Assembly (NCBI RefSeq): GCF_004152845.1 | Contig: NZ_SEON01000003.1 | Coordinates: 248,001 to 312,000, forward strand | Length of the DNA stretch: 64,000 nt | Source: Sphingobium fuliginis | GTDB lineage: Bacteria > Pseudomonadota > Alphaproteobacteria > Sphingomonadales > Sphingomonadaceae | Direction of reading: 5' to 3' | The notes under the pieces: generated by a model | Seen by the model: only the letters and a program-made list of their open reading frames with translations | Databases searched by the model: none | Told to the model about the DNA's origin: nothing | In this document: positions 8,203 to 17,479 of the stretch, one piece after another | How positions within the stretch are numbered: the stretch's first letter is position 1 | Layout of the letters: every line of letters begins with the position of its first letter | Made by a program: the position numbers and the translations under genes

Positions 8203-9396
8203 TTGCACAAGCATCATAGCGCGCTGGGGGTAGCGACCGCCCTCAAACCGGCAGCACCGGTAACGCTGATCCGTCCCCAGGCTGCGGCCCGGGCCGCCCG
8301 ATTCTTCTCTGAGAAGTTTCCGGGGCGCTCGCTCTATGCAGTCAAGGCGAATCCGTCTCCCGATCTGATCCGCACCCTCTTCGCTTCCGGCATCACGCAT
8401 TTCGACGTGGCGTCCATTGCGGAGGTGCGCCTGGTGGCGGAGACGCTGCAGGGCGAAGGCAAGCTTTGCTTCATGCACCCGGTCAAGGCCGAGGAAGCGA
8501 TTGCAGAGGCCTATCACATCCATGGCGTGCGCACCTTCTCGCTCGACACGCTGGACGAGCTGGCGAAGATCATGCGCGCCACGAATGATGCGACCGATCT
8601 TGAACTGTGCGTGCGCCTGCGCGTTTCCTCCGAACATTCGGAACTCAGCCTTGCGTCCAAATTCGGCGCGGAACTGGGCGAGACCCGCGAACTGCTGATG
8701 GCGACCCGCCAGGCGGCCGATGCGCTGGGCATCTGCTTCCATGTCGGCAGCCAGGCGATGAGCCCGCAGGCCTATAGCGACGCCATCGAACGCGTGCGCG
8801 CCGCCATTGTCGACGCGGCTGTCACGGTCGACATCATCGATGTCGGCGGCGGCTTCCCGTCCATCTATCCCGGCATGGAGCCGGTCGCGCTCGAAAATTA
8901 TTTCGACGCGATCCACCGCGGTTTCGAGAGCCTGCCGATCAGCTATTCGGCCGAACTATGGTGCGAGCCCGGCCGCGCCCTTTCCGCCGAATACAGTTCG
9001 GTCGTCGTGCGCGTCGAACGCCGCCGCGGCACGGAACTCTATATCAACGACGGCGCCTATGGCGCGCTGTTCGACGCGGCGCATATCGGCTGGCGCTTCC
9101 CTGTGGCCCTGCTGCGCGAGGAAGAGAGCGAGGCGGAACTGACCGGCTTCTCCTTCTATGGCCCCACCTGCGACGACATGGACCATATGGTCGGCCCCTT
9201 CATGCTGCCGGACGACGTGCAGGCGGGCGACTATATCGAAATCGGGATGCTCGGCGCCTATGGCGCTGCGATGCGCACCGGCTTCAACGGCTTCACATCC
9301 GAAGCCGTGGTGGAGGTGGAGGATGAGCCGATGGCTAGCCTCTATGTCGATGCGATTCCGGTCCGCCGTCGCGCAACTGTCATCAAGCTGGGGTAG
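8203..9396 (+). CDS. ornithine/lysine-type decarboxylase (fold type III PLP enzyme)
   Basis: Protein of 397 residues of the eukaryotic-type ODC/DapDC/ADC family. The PLP-binding lysine is in SLYAVKANPSPD near residue 50; HVGSQ, DVGGGFP, the WCEPGRAL phosphate loop and the catalytic-cysteine region YGPTCDDMD follow in order. The product is putrescine from ornithine and/or cadaverine from lysine; sequence alone does not settle the preference. The TTG start at 8203 is supported by TGGAGG 9 bases upstream. It is the third gene of the polyamine cluster and would feed the dehydrogenase and decarboxylase upstream. Confidence 0.88.
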   Translation: MHKHHSALGVATALKPAAPVTLIRPQAAARAARFFSEKFPGRSLYAVKANPSPDLIRTLFASGITHFDVASIAEVRLVAETLQGEGKLCFMHPVKAEEAIAEAYHIHGVRTFSLDTLDELAKIMRATNDATDLELCVRLRVSSEHSELSLASKFGAELGETRELLMATRQAADALGICFHVGSQAMSPQAYSDAIERVRAAIVDAAVTVDIIDVGGGFPSIYPGMEPVALENYFDAIHRGFESLPISYSAELWCEPGRALSAEYSSVVVRVERRRGTELYINDGAYGALFDAAHIGWRFPVALLREEESEAELTGFSFYGPTCDDMDHMVGPFMLPDDVQAGDYIEIGMLGAYGAAMRTGFNGFTSEAVVEVEDEPMASLYVDAIPVRRRATVIKLG

Positions 9397-9431
9397 AGGC
9401 TTGGGCCTCCCCCTTGAGGAGAGGATGCAAG

Positions 9432-9470
9432 GCCCCTCGCCGCACTCCCCCGCGGCGAGGGGCTAATCTT
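9432..9470 (+). terminator. strong hairpin between convergent genes
   Basis: A perfect 12-bp stem, GCCCCTCGCCGC (9432-9443) and GCGGCGAGGGGC (9452-9463), with an 8-base loop and then TAATCTTT, in the 74-bp gap between the decarboxylase and the convergent RNA methyltransferase gene. The T tract is short, so this may be a rho-assisted or mRNA 3'-end-protecting hairpin. It could serve both strands. Confidence 0.65.
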
Positions 9471-10676
9471 TCAGCGCCGGAAGATGCCGACCAGTTCCAC
9501 ATGGGTGGACCAGCGGAACTGCCCCACCGGCCGAACCCGCTCCAGCCGATAGCCGCCGGCGATCAGATGCGCGGCATCCCGCGCGAAACTGGCAGGGTTG
9601 CACGAAATATAGGCGATCACCGGCACCCGCGATGCGGCGAGCTGCATCGCCTGCTCGCGCGCCCCTGCGCGCGGCGGATCGATGACAATCCCCGCGAACC
9701 GGTCAATCTCCGCAGGCGTCAGCGGTCGCCTGAACAGATCGCGATGATCCGCCACCATGCGCCGCCGCGCCCTATTCGCCGCCGATTGGAGGGAGAGGAC
9801 AAGATCACGCGCCGCCTCCGCCGCATAGACGGGCCGCTCATCCCCCAAAGCCAGGGCGAATGTGCCAAGCCCGCAAAAGAGATCCGCAACGGCGCCCTCC
9901 GCCGGCATGGCGGCCTGCGCTTCCCGCGCCAGCGCGGCTTCGCCATCGGGGGTCGCCTGAAGAAATGCGAAGGGCGGAAAGGCAACCGGCACGCCGCCGA
10001 AGCGGACCGTGACCGGCTCCGGTTCCCACCGCGTCTGCGGACCCTCCCCTTCATCGATGGTCAGGCGAGCCAGCCCATGGTCCTGCGCAAAAGTTAGAAG
10101 CGCCTCGTCGGCGGCAAGCCCCTCGATCCGCACGCCCTCCAGCAAAAGGTCGACGCCCTGATCGGTCAGCGACATGCGGACATGCGCAGCGCGCTTCTCG
10201 GGCAGGATGACCGCGCACAGGCTCCTCAGCGGCGCCACCAGCGCGAACAGCCGGGGATCGAGGATCTCGCACATCGCGAGGTCGACCAGCATATGGCTGC
10301 CCGATTCGGCAAAGCCGATGACGACCTTCCGCCCCTGCCTGCTCGCGCGCAGCGATGCACGGCGACGGACCTTCGGCGGCGAGATATGCGGCGGCAGAAG
10401 CATGCCGGGTTCCACGCCCTGCCCTGCCAGGGCTCCTGCAACGCGCGCCGTCACGAACTCCGCGTAGCTCGCATCGTCGATATGCTGCAACTCGCATCCG
10501 CCGCAGGTCGGAAAGTGAACGCATGGCGCGTCGACATGATGCGGCCCCTGCAATATGCCGCCGTCCGCCGCAATCCTGTCTCCAGGCGCGGTCAACGGAA
10601 CATGGCGGCCAAGGGCGGTCACGCCATCGCCCTTCGCGGCGATGCGGACGATGATGTCGGTATCAGGGTCGGTCAC
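9471..10676 (-). CDS. class I SAM-dependent RNA methyltransferase, RumA/TrmA type
   Basis: Protein of 401 residues. An N-terminal TRAM-like domain is followed by an iron-sulfur pattern CVHFPTCGGC (cysteines near 52, 58 and 61) with a fourth cysteine in LAMCEIL. The methyltransferase domain has DLFCGLGTFALAL, VIDPPRAG and the catalytic-cysteine motif YISCNPASF. It probably makes 5-methyluridine in 23S rRNA; which uridine is not clear. The GTG start at 10676 overlaps the TGA of the upstream gene (GTGA). A longer frame exists but without homology. Confidence 0.87.
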   Translation of the reverse strand: MTDPDTDIIVRIAAKGDGVTALGRHVPLTAPGDRIAADGGILQGPHHVDAPCVHFPTCGGCELQHIDDASYAEFVTARVAGALAGQGVEPGMLLPPHISPPKVRRRASLRASRQGRKVVIGFAESGSHMLVDLAMCEILDPRLFALVAPLRSLCAVILPEKRAAHVRMSLTDQGVDLLLEGVRIEGLAADEALLTFAQDHGLARLTIDEGEGPQTRWEPEPVTVRFGGVPVAFPPFAFLQATPDGEAALAREAQAAMPAEGAVADLFCGLGTFALALGDERPVYAAEAARDLVLSLQSAANRARRRMVADHRDLFRRPLTPAEIDRFAGIVIDPPRAGAREQAMQLAASRVPVIAYISCNPASFARDAAHLIAGGYRLERVRPVGQFRWSTHVELVGIFRR

Positions 10677-12070
10677 AGGCGGGAGGCGATAGCCGCTGGC
10701 AGCTCCGCAAGCAAATCGTCCGCGATGAACGCCGCGCCCGCCCGCCTCGCCGCCTCTCCATGCAGCCACAGCGCTTCACATGCCGCCTGGAATCCGTCCC
10801 CCGTGACAGCGAGCCGAGCAGCGACCAGCCCCGCCAGAACATCGCCCGTCCCCGCCGTCGACAGCCAGGATGAACCCGGCGGCGAAAGGACAGCGCGCCC
10901 ATCCGGCGAGGCGACAATGCTGTCGCTTCCCTTGTAGATCAGCGTCGCGCGCGTCCGCTTCGCCGCCTCCAGCGCCCGTTCCACCTTGCTGCCCGGCAGA
11001 TTTCCGAACAGGCGGACAAATTCGCCTTCATGGGGCGTCAGGACCGAGCCCTGCGGAATGGCGTCCACCCCCTCTTCTCCCAGCAAGACCAGCGCATCGG
11101 CGTCCAGAACGAGCGGATGCCCGGCGGCAAGTACGGCTTTCAACCGATCCGAAGCCTCGCTCCCACGTCCCAGTCCCGGCCCTACCAATATGGCCCTGAA
11201 CCGATCGTCGTTCAGCGAACGCGCTACATCCCCCGCCTTATCGGCCTGCTGCGTAACGATGGCGCCCGGCCCCAAGTGCACCGAACCCTGCACCAGATGC
11301 CGAACCATGCCCGATCCCGCGCGTGCCGCGGCCTGGCTGGCGAGCAGTCCGGCGCCTGCCATTTCGCCGCCCACCACGGCAACCAACCCCCGGCTATATT
11401 TATGCGCCTCGGGGGCCGGCGGATGCAATTGCGGCGGCGCCAGCCGGTGAATCTTCGCGCCGGACGCATCAATGCCGATGTCGGCACAAACCAGCCGCCG
11501 CCAGCATCCTGCGGCCGGTTGCAACATATGCGCCGGCTTTAGCGCACCTAGGGCAATGCAGACGCCCATGTCAGGCACATCGGAAAGCAGTTCGCCCCTA
11601 TCCGTCTGCACGCCGCTCGGCAGGTCCACGGCATAGCTGAAGCTCGCCTGTTCGGTAAGGGCGCGCAGCTTCGCCGCGATCGCCCCGTCCAGCCCACGAG
11701 AGAGGCCGGTCCCGAACAGCGCGTCCACGATCTGCGTCGCCGGCGCCGCGTCCAGGAAAGCTTCGACGGGGCCACCCCATGCCTCCCGCGCCTTCATGCT
11801 AGAATCCGTTCGGCTTTCGCCAAGGGCGGCGACGCGCACCGGCACGCCTCGCGCCCGAAGGAGCCGCGCGATCACGAAGCCGTCGCCGCCATTATTGCCG
11901 GGACCGCAGAGGACCAGCAAATCACGCTTTCCACCTGCCCGCCAGATGATCTCCGCAGCGGCGGCCCCCGCGCGCTCCATCAGCATATATTCGGGGATGC
12001 CGGCTGCGATCACGGCCTGCTCCGCCCGCCGCATCTCGGCCGCCGTCAGGATCGCATGCATCCGCATCAT
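10673..12070 (-). CDS. nnr: bifunctional NAD(P)HX epimerase / ADP-dependent dehydratase
   Basis: Protein of 465 residues with the fused YjeF architecture. The N-terminal epimerase half (about 1-210) has CGPGNNGGDGFVIARLL. The C-terminal ribokinase-like dehydratase half (about 230-465) has LVLDADAL, LTPHEGEF and the catalytic STAGTGDVLAGL. It repairs hydrated NADH and NADPH (NADHX/NADPHX). The ATG at 12070 overlaps the stop of the small lipoprotein gene (ATGA) behind an AAGGGAAG ribosome site, and its own stop overlaps the methyltransferase start. Confidence 0.93.
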   Translation of the reverse strand: MMRMHAILTAAEMRRAEQAVIAAGIPEYMLMERAGAAAAEIIWRAGGKRDLLVLCGPGNNGGDGFVIARLLRARGVPVRVAALGESRTDSSMKAREAWGGPVEAFLDAAPATQIVDALFGTGLSRGLDGAIAAKLRALTEQASFSYAVDLPSGVQTDRGELLSDVPDMGVCIALGALKPAHMLQPAAGCWRRLVCADIGIDASGAKIHRLAPPQLHPPAPEAHKYSRGLVAVVGGEMAGAGLLASQAAARAGSGMVRHLVQGSVHLGPGAIVTQQADKAGDVARSLNDDRFRAILVGPGLGRGSEASDRLKAVLAAGHPLVLDADALVLLGEEGVDAIPQGSVLTPHEGEFVRLFGNLPGSKVERALEAAKRTRATLIYKGSDSIVASPDGRAVLSPPGSSWLSTAGTGDVLAGLVAARLAVTGDGFQAACEALWLHGEAARRAGAAFIADDLLAELPAAIASRL

Positions 12071-12426
12071 TTCTTCCCTTCGGAGAAGCGGGCCGGAAGG
12101 CGATAGCGGTCCTGCCCGACGCTCAACGCGATTGCCCCCTTGCCGGCGACCTGAATACCGGCCTGTTCCGCCCCGTCCGCCGGCGCGATTCCGCGTCCGT
12201 CATGGACTATCCGGAAGCGCCGGAAGCCGCCGTCCGCATGGCGCACCGTCAGCATCTTCCCATCCCGCTCGACCGCACAATCCTCGCTCCACTCCGCGCC
12301 CGGTCCGATTGCGCAGAAAATTATTTCCCGCCCTTTCCCCGCAAGTTCGCCGGACTCCGGGCGAGGGCTGCATCCGGCCAGCGCCAGACACAGAAGCGCA
12401 TCTTGCATCAACGAGCGGGATTTCAT
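12067..12426 (-). CDS. small putative lipoprotein, function unknown
   Basis: Protein of about 119 residues. The N-terminus carries a short hydrophobic stretch ending in LALAGCSP, a lipobox with cysteine near residue 18, suggesting a lipid-anchored envelope protein. The rest is a soluble region with two further cysteines (IIFCAIG, SEDCAVE) that could form a disulfide. No family is recognised. The start is uncertain between two adjacent ATGs at 12429 and 12426; the frame runs further upstream but would overlap the amidohydrolase gene. Its stop overlaps the nnr start, so it is part of this minus-strand run. Confidence 0.65.
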   Translation of the reverse strand: MKSRSLMQDALLCLALAGCSPRPESGELAGKGREIIFCAIGPGAEWSEDCAVERDGKMLTVRHADGGFRRFRIVHDGRGIAPADGAEQAGIQVAGKGAIALSVGQDRYRLPARFSEGKK

Positions 12427-12445
12427 CATTCCTGCCCGCTGCCCG

Positions 12446-13162
12446 TCATGCGAGCCGGCTGCGGCATTCGAGAACCACCGGAGCCAATATTGCGGCAAAT
12501 CGCCTTTGCCCTTCCGCATCGCCGACCAGATCCTGCCGCATCTCTATGCCCAGATAGGGAATGCCGTTCCTCTCCGCATGACGGTTCATCGTGGCGTTCA
12601 GCACCTTGCCCGAATAGGGCAGTTGGTCACCCACCTTGAGCCCCGCCGCCTCCAACATGGGAATGGCGATCCGCGCGGCCCTGTCATCCTGGTTGTAGAG
12701 CACGCCGATGTCCCAGGGCCGCTTCTGATCGGGATCGCTGGCGAGGCGCGGCGTGAAGCTGTGGACGGACAGGATGAACGGCGAAGCCATGCCGTCCAGC
12801 AGCCGCGCGACATGATGATGATAGGGGTGGTGGAACCGCATCATCCGGTCGGCGAGGTCGGCATGGCGGTTTCCCGCAATGGCATGGCCATCGCTCATGA
12901 CGGGCAGCAGGCCGGGTGCATCCTCTTCCCGGTTGAGGTCGATGACGAGGCGCGAAACGCCGCCGAGCACCGCCGTGCAGCCCAGTTGCCGCGCCAGCAG
13001 CGTGCTGACCTCCGCCACGCCGATGTCTATGGCGATATGATCGCTCAGCAAGGCGGCATCGATCCCAAGATCAATGTCCGCCGGAACATGCGCCGAGGCA
13101 TGATCGGCAATGATCAGGATGTTGAGGTCGCCTCCATCGATCTGTGTGAAAGCCTCGCTCAT
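12446..13162 (-). CDS. N-formylglutamate amidohydrolase family protein
   Basis: Protein of 238 residues of the N-formylglutamate amidohydrolase/HutG-like family. It has LIIADHASAHVP near residue 17, DIGVAEVSTLLA, SRLVIDLNREE, HHPYHHHV and ILSVHSFTP, the histidine- and aspartate-rich metal site, ending with YLGIEMRQDL. It would hydrolyse N-formylglutamate or a related N-acyl amino acid. No other histidine-utilisation genes are nearby, so the substrate is open. The ATG overlaps the ispE stop (ATGA). Confidence 0.85.
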   Translation of the reverse strand: MSEAFTQIDGGDLNILIIADHASAHVPADIDLGIDAALLSDHIAIDIGVAEVSTLLARQLGCTAVLGGVSRLVIDLNREEDAPGLLPVMSDGHAIAGNRHADLADRMMRFHHPYHHHVARLLDGMASPFILSVHSFTPRLASDPDQKRPWDIGVLYNQDDRAARIAIPMLEAAGLKVGDQLPYSGKVLNATMNRHAERNGIPYLGIEMRQDLVGDAEGQRRFAAILAPVVLECRSRLA

Positions 13163-14058
13163 GCCGCCCTGATCCTCGTTTCCGCGACCCACCATCCGTT
13201 CCAACCAGCGCGCAAGGCTGCCGCCGCCTCCGCCATCTGCCGATCCGTATCGAAGAGGGCGAAGCAGGTCGCGCCCGACCCGGACATGCGGACAAGGCGC
13301 GATCCGGCGCAGGCTCCCAGCGCCGCCAGTACATCCGCGACGACCGGCGCTGCCGCCATGGCGGCCTGCTCCAGGTCGTTGCGCCCCTCGCTGATCAACT
13401 GTTCCAGCCCCTCTGCCGCAAGCGGACCCCGGTCTAGTCGATCCCAAAGTCCGAAGACTTCCGCGGTCGACAGGGCGACGCCGGGATTGACGAGCAGGAT
13501 CGGCATGGCGGTAAGGCCTTCGACAGCCTGGGGCTGCAATAGCTCGCCGCGTCCACGCACCATTTGCGGGATGCTGCCGATGCAGGCGGGAACGTCCGAT
13601 CCCAATGACAGGGCGATGCGCTCCAGAGCCTGCGGAGCCATCGGCGCATTCCAGAGCCTGGTCAGCAAACGCAGCGCAGCCGCGGCATCGGCGGAACCGC
13701 CGCCAATGCCCGAGGCGACAGGCAATATCTTGGTCAGCCTCAGATCGGCGCCGGGACTTCCCCCCAGATGGGCCTGCAACGCGCGGGCGGCCTTCACCAC
13801 CAGATTGTCCGGGCCGCCATCCAGCAAGGGGCCGAACGGGCCATCCATCTCCAGCCTGATTTCTCCGTCCGCGCGGATGCGGCCCGTCAGCCGGTCGCCC
13901 AACTCGGCGAAGACGAACAGGCTCTCCAGCGCATGATAGCCGTCTGCCCGCTTGCCCCGGACATGGAGCGCCAGATTGATCTTGGCAAAGGCGGTTTCGA
14001 CCAGTTCGCCCGCGTCCACGGGGCGGGCGGCGACATCCTCCGCTTCAACGTGCGGCAT
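13159..14058 (-). CDS. ispE: 4-diphosphocytidyl-2-C-methyl-D-erythritol kinase
   Basis: Protein of 299 residues of the GHMP kinase superfamily. The N-terminus has FAKINLALHVRGKRADGYH, the ATP loop is VASGIGGGSADAAAALRLL near residue 110, and the C-terminal GHMP motif is MSGSGATCFALF near 265. IspE phosphorylates CDP-methylerythritol in the non-mevalonate isoprenoid pathway. The start overlaps the end of the TPR gene by 14 bp and the stop overlaps the amidohydrolase start. Confidence 0.95.
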   Translation of the reverse strand: MPHVEAEDVAARPVDAGELVETAFAKINLALHVRGKRADGYHALESLFVFAELGDRLTGRIRADGEIRLEMDGPFGPLLDGGPDNLVVKAARALQAHLGGSPGADLRLTKILPVASGIGGGSADAAAALRLLTRLWNAPMAPQALERIALSLGSDVPACIGSIPQMVRGRGELLQPQAVEGLTAMPILLVNPGVALSTAEVFGLWDRLDRGPLAAEGLEQLISEGRNDLEQAAMAAAPVVADVLAALGACAGSRLVRMSGSGATCFALFDTDRQMAEAAAALRAGWNGWWVAETRIRAA

Positions 14059-15667
14059 ATTCCGGCTTCATCCCCTCTTTCGTCTTGGCGGCCAGTCGCT
14101 GCGCCGTCTCTCCCTCAGCAAAGACGGCCGCGGCGCGCCAGGCATAGCGCGCCTCATATCGTCGTCCGGCTGCCCAGAGCGCATCGCCCAGATGTTCGTT
14201 GACGGTCGCGTCTGAGGGTGCGCCCGCCGCTGCCCGCTCCAATATCGGCACGGCGGCATCGATGTCGCCGGTCACGAACTGCGCCCAGCCCAGGGAGTCG
14301 GTGATCGATGCATCCTGCGGCTTCAGCGCGCTCGCCTTCTTCAGCAATTCCAGCGCCGCATCCATGTTCTGCCGCCGCTCGATCTGCGCATAGCCCAGAT
14401 AATTGAGTATGGCGGGTTCGTTCGGCGCCAGCCTGGCCGCCCTCTCCAGCACCGCCCTCGCCTCGTCCCATTGCGCGCCCTGTTCCAACGCGCTGCCTTC
14501 GAACAGCAGCAGCGCCCAGGGAACAGCATCGTCCGAATAGCCTGCCTGCGCCGCGCGGAAGGCCGATGCGGCCGCCCGGTAATCCTTTTCCTGCATCAGC
14601 AACTGACCCAGCCGGACATGGCGTTCGGGCTCCGCATTGGGGACGGCTGCGAGCGCATGGGCAAGGGTGATCGCCTCCGGCCGCTGGCCCGCCGCCGCCA
14701 ATGCCTCGACCAGTTCGGCCTGCCCCAGCGCGCCGTACCAGCCGGCGCCGGGGACCTTGCGGGCTTCCTCGACCGCATAGGCCGCATAGCCGCCCCGGCT
14801 CAGCAAATCGGCGGCGACGATGCGGGGCGCGGCCCCGGCAGGATCGGCAAAGGCGGCGATGCGCGCAAGCCTGATCCCCAGCGACCCCGTGCTGCCGTCC
14901 GAGGATATGTCGGCTGCCAGCCGGGTAAGCAGCCGGGCGAACCCCTGCCCCGCCGTCAGGGCCTTGCCATGGAACGAAAGCGCCTTGCCCCTGGCAATAT
15001 CCTCGCGGGCCTGCGCGAAATTGGCGTGGGTTTCGGGCAGAAGCGCCAGCGCATCCGCCCTGGCGCCCCGCGCCGCCAATTGTCCGGCGAAGAGCAGCCG
15101 CAGTTCGTCCGCCTCCGCGGTCCGCAATGCAAGCGCCTGGTTGATCGATGGCCGGGCAGTCTGAAGGTCGCCGTTACGCAGCGCCTGCAGCGCCAGATGT
15201 TCGTCCAGATAACGTTTCGCGAGGGAGGCGAAACGATCCGTGGGATCGATGACGGGCGCCGCATAGCGCCCCTCCCCCACCGATATCCAGCTGCGCATGA
15301 TCGGCGCCAGAAAGGCGAAATTGCCTTCCGCCACCATGCGGTCGACGATCAGCCTTGCACCTGCCCAATCCTTCCGGTTCAGCGCATCCGCGATCTGGAG
15401 CAGAGTGCCGTCGCGCGGCAGGATTCCGTCGCTTTCCAGTACGGCGGCGGAGCGCAGCGCCAGCCCCATATCGCCGCTGATCACCGCCTGGAAATAGGAT
15501 CGGCGTGCAACCTCCAGACTGGCGGGATCGCCCGCCAGCGCTTGCCGGTAGCTGGTCAGCGCAAGGCCGGGAGCGCCGTCGTCATCGGCCAGGCGCCCCC
15601 GCATATAGGCATGCAATGCGCTGCCGGGGTCCACCGATGCGCCCGCCGCGGCGGGCAGCACCAGCAT
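14045..15667 (-). CDS. exported tetratricopeptide-repeat protein
   Basis: Protein of about 540 residues. A short hydrophobic N-terminus (MLVLPAAAGASV) looks like a signal peptide, followed by alpha-helical TPR-type repeats throughout. The clearest are near the C-terminus (EPAILNYLGYAQIERRQN, DASITDSLGWAQFVTGD, DATVNEHLGDALWAAGR), resembling BamD/YfgC-like or O-linked GlcNAc transferase-like TPR proteins of alphaproteobacteria. The signal peptide is unusually short and no ribosome site is seen before 15667, so the true start is uncertain; there is no other ATG before the upstream stop at 15699. It precedes and overlaps ispE. Confidence 0.78.
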   Translation of the reverse strand: MLVLPAAAGASVDPGSALHAYMRGRLADDDGAPGLALTSYRQALAGDPASLEVARRSYFQAVISGDMGLALRSAAVLESDGILPRDGTLLQIADALNRKDWAGARLIVDRMVAEGNFAFLAPIMRSWISVGEGRYAAPVIDPTDRFASLAKRYLDEHLALQALRNGDLQTARPSINQALALRTAEADELRLLFAGQLAARGARADALALLPETHANFAQAREDIARGKALSFHGKALTAGQGFARLLTRLAADISSDGSTGSLGIRLARIAAFADPAGAAPRIVAADLLSRGGYAAYAVEEARKVPGAGWYGALGQAELVEALAAAGQRPEAITLAHALAAVPNAEPERHVRLGQLLMQEKDYRAAASAFRAAQAGYSDDAVPWALLLFEGSALEQGAQWDEARAVLERAARLAPNEPAILNYLGYAQIERRQNMDAALELLKKASALKPQDASITDSLGWAQFVTGDIDAAVPILERAAAGAPSDATVNEHLGDALWAAGRRYEARYAWRAAAVFAEGETAQRLAAKTKEGMKPEYAAR

Positions 15668-15698
15668 GATTGCAGCAAATGCCTGTTGAGGTAGGCGC

Positions 15699-17351
15699 CT
15701 ACATGTTCGGATAGTTCGGTCCTCCACCGCCCTCGGGCACCACCCAGTTGATGTTCTGGGTCGGGTCCTTGATGTCGCACGTCTTGCAGTGGACGCAGTT
15801 CTGCGCATTGATCTGGAAGCGGGGTTCGCCTTCTTCCAGCCCGACCACTTCATAGACGCCCGCCGGACAATAGCGTTGCGCCGGCTCGTCATAAAGGGGC
15901 AGGTTGTAGGAAATCGGGATGGACGGGTCCTTGAGCTGGAGATGGACCGGCTGATCCTCCTCATGATTGGTGTTGCTGAGGAACACCGACGACAGCCGGT
16001 CGAAGCTGATCACGCCATCGGGCTTGGGATAGTCGATCTTCCTCGACACGTCCTTGCGCCACAGCTTCTCCGCATCGGGCTTGTGCTTCATCGTGAAGGG
16101 CAGGCCGATCTTCAGCGTGCGCATCCACATGTCGATGCCCGCCAGCACCGTGCCGATGGTGTTGCCGAACTTCGACAGCAGCGGCTCGGCATTCTTGACC
16201 AGTTGCAGTTCGGTCGCGATCCAGCTCGACCGCAGATTGGCCTCATAATCGTCCAGCACATCGCTCGACCGTTCGGCCCGGATCGCAGCGAAGGCCGCTT
16301 CCGCCGCCAGCATGCCCGACTTCATCGCGGTATGCGTACCCTTGATGCGGGGCACGTTGACGAAGCCCGCCGAGCAACCGATCAACGCGCCGCCCGGGAA
16401 GGCGAGCTTGGGGATCGACTGCCAGCCGCCCTCGTTGATCGCCCGCGCGCCATAGGAGACGCGACGGCCGCCCTCCAGATATTTGCGGATTTCCGGATGC
16501 TGCTTCCAGCGCTGGAATTCCTCGAACGGGTAGAGATAGGGGTTGCGATAGCCCAGCCCCACGACGAAGCCCAGCGCCACCTGCCCATTGGCCTGGTGGT
16601 AGAGGAAGCCGCCGCCATAGGCGTCGGTCAGCGGCCAGCCCTGGGTATGGATGACGAGGCCGGGCTTGTGCTTGGCGGGATCGATGTCCCACAATTCCTT
16701 CATGCCCAGGCCATAGACCTGCGGCTCGCTGTCGGCATCTAGCGCGAACTGGCGCTTCAATATCTTGGTGAGATGGCCCCGCGCGCCCTCCGCAAAGAAG
16801 GTGTAGCGCGCATGCAGTTCCAGCCCAGGTTGATAGTCAGGCTTGCGATTGCCCTCCCGGTCGATACCCATGTCGCCGGTCGCGACGCCCTTCACCGACC
16901 CGTCCTCATTGTAGAGGATTTCCGCCGCCGCGAAGCCGGGGAAGATTTCGACGCCCAGCCCCTCGGCTTGTTCGGCCAGCCAGCGGCAGAGATTGCCCAG
17001 CGATCCGGTATAGGTGCCCTTGTTGTGCATCCAGCCCGGCGTCATGATGTGCGGCATGCTCATCTTGCCGCCCTTGCTGAGGAACCAGTGCTGATTGTCC
17101 GTCACCGGCACTTCGGCCATCGGGCAGCCCATGTCGCGCCATTCGGGGAACAACTCATCCAGCGCCTTGGGATCGACCACCGCGCCCGACAGGATATGGG
17201 CGCCGATTTCCGAGCCCTTTTCCAGCACGCAAACCGACAATTCCTGCCCAGCCTCGTTCGCGAGTTGCTTCAGCCTGATGGCCGAAGACAGCCCCGCCGG
17301 TCCCCCGCCGACGATGACGATGTCATAGGGCATCGAATCCCGTTCGCTCAT
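15699..17351 (-). CDS. electron transfer flavoprotein-ubiquinone oxidoreductase
   Basis: Protein of 550 residues. The FAD-binding Rossmann motif VIVGGGPAGLSSAIRL lies near residue 10, the ETF-QO insert KGTYTGSLGNLCRWLAEQAE near 120, and a C-terminal 4Fe-4S ferredoxin-like domain with cysteines in NAQNCVHCKTCDIKDP. It passes electrons from ETF to ubiquinone at the inner membrane, serving acyl-CoA and amino-acid dehydrogenases. The start at 17351 follows GGAGGG; MPYDIV at residue 7 is an alternative. It is the first gene of this minus-strand run and diverges from the glycosylase gene. Confidence 0.95.
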   Translation of the reverse strand: MSERDSMPYDIVIVGGGPAGLSSAIRLKQLANEAGQELSVCVLEKGSEIGAHILSGAVVDPKALDELFPEWRDMGCPMAEVPVTDNQHWFLSKGGKMSMPHIMTPGWMHNKGTYTGSLGNLCRWLAEQAEGLGVEIFPGFAAAEILYNEDGSVKGVATGDMGIDREGNRKPDYQPGLELHARYTFFAEGARGHLTKILKRQFALDADSEPQVYGLGMKELWDIDPAKHKPGLVIHTQGWPLTDAYGGGFLYHQANGQVALGFVVGLGYRNPYLYPFEEFQRWKQHPEIRKYLEGGRRVSYGARAINEGGWQSIPKLAFPGGALIGCSAGFVNVPRIKGTHTAMKSGMLAAEAAFAAIRAERSSDVLDDYEANLRSSWIATELQLVKNAEPLLSKFGNTIGTVLAGIDMWMRTLKIGLPFTMKHKPDAEKLWRKDVSRKIDYPKPDGVISFDRLSSVFLSNTNHEEDQPVHLQLKDPSIPISYNLPLYDEPAQRYCPAGVYEVVGLEEGEPRFQINAQNCVHCKTCDIKDPTQNINWVVPEGGGGPNYPNM

Positions 17352-17479
17352 ATTCCCTCCATTTCGTCGACGCCGCCGGTTTTCCTTCCTGATCCGGTCG
17401 CCGCGCTACCCAAACGTTTTGCCACTGAGCGCGATGAAGAAACTTGACCACGGCGTCAACCTCTGGCCCAAGACAATCG

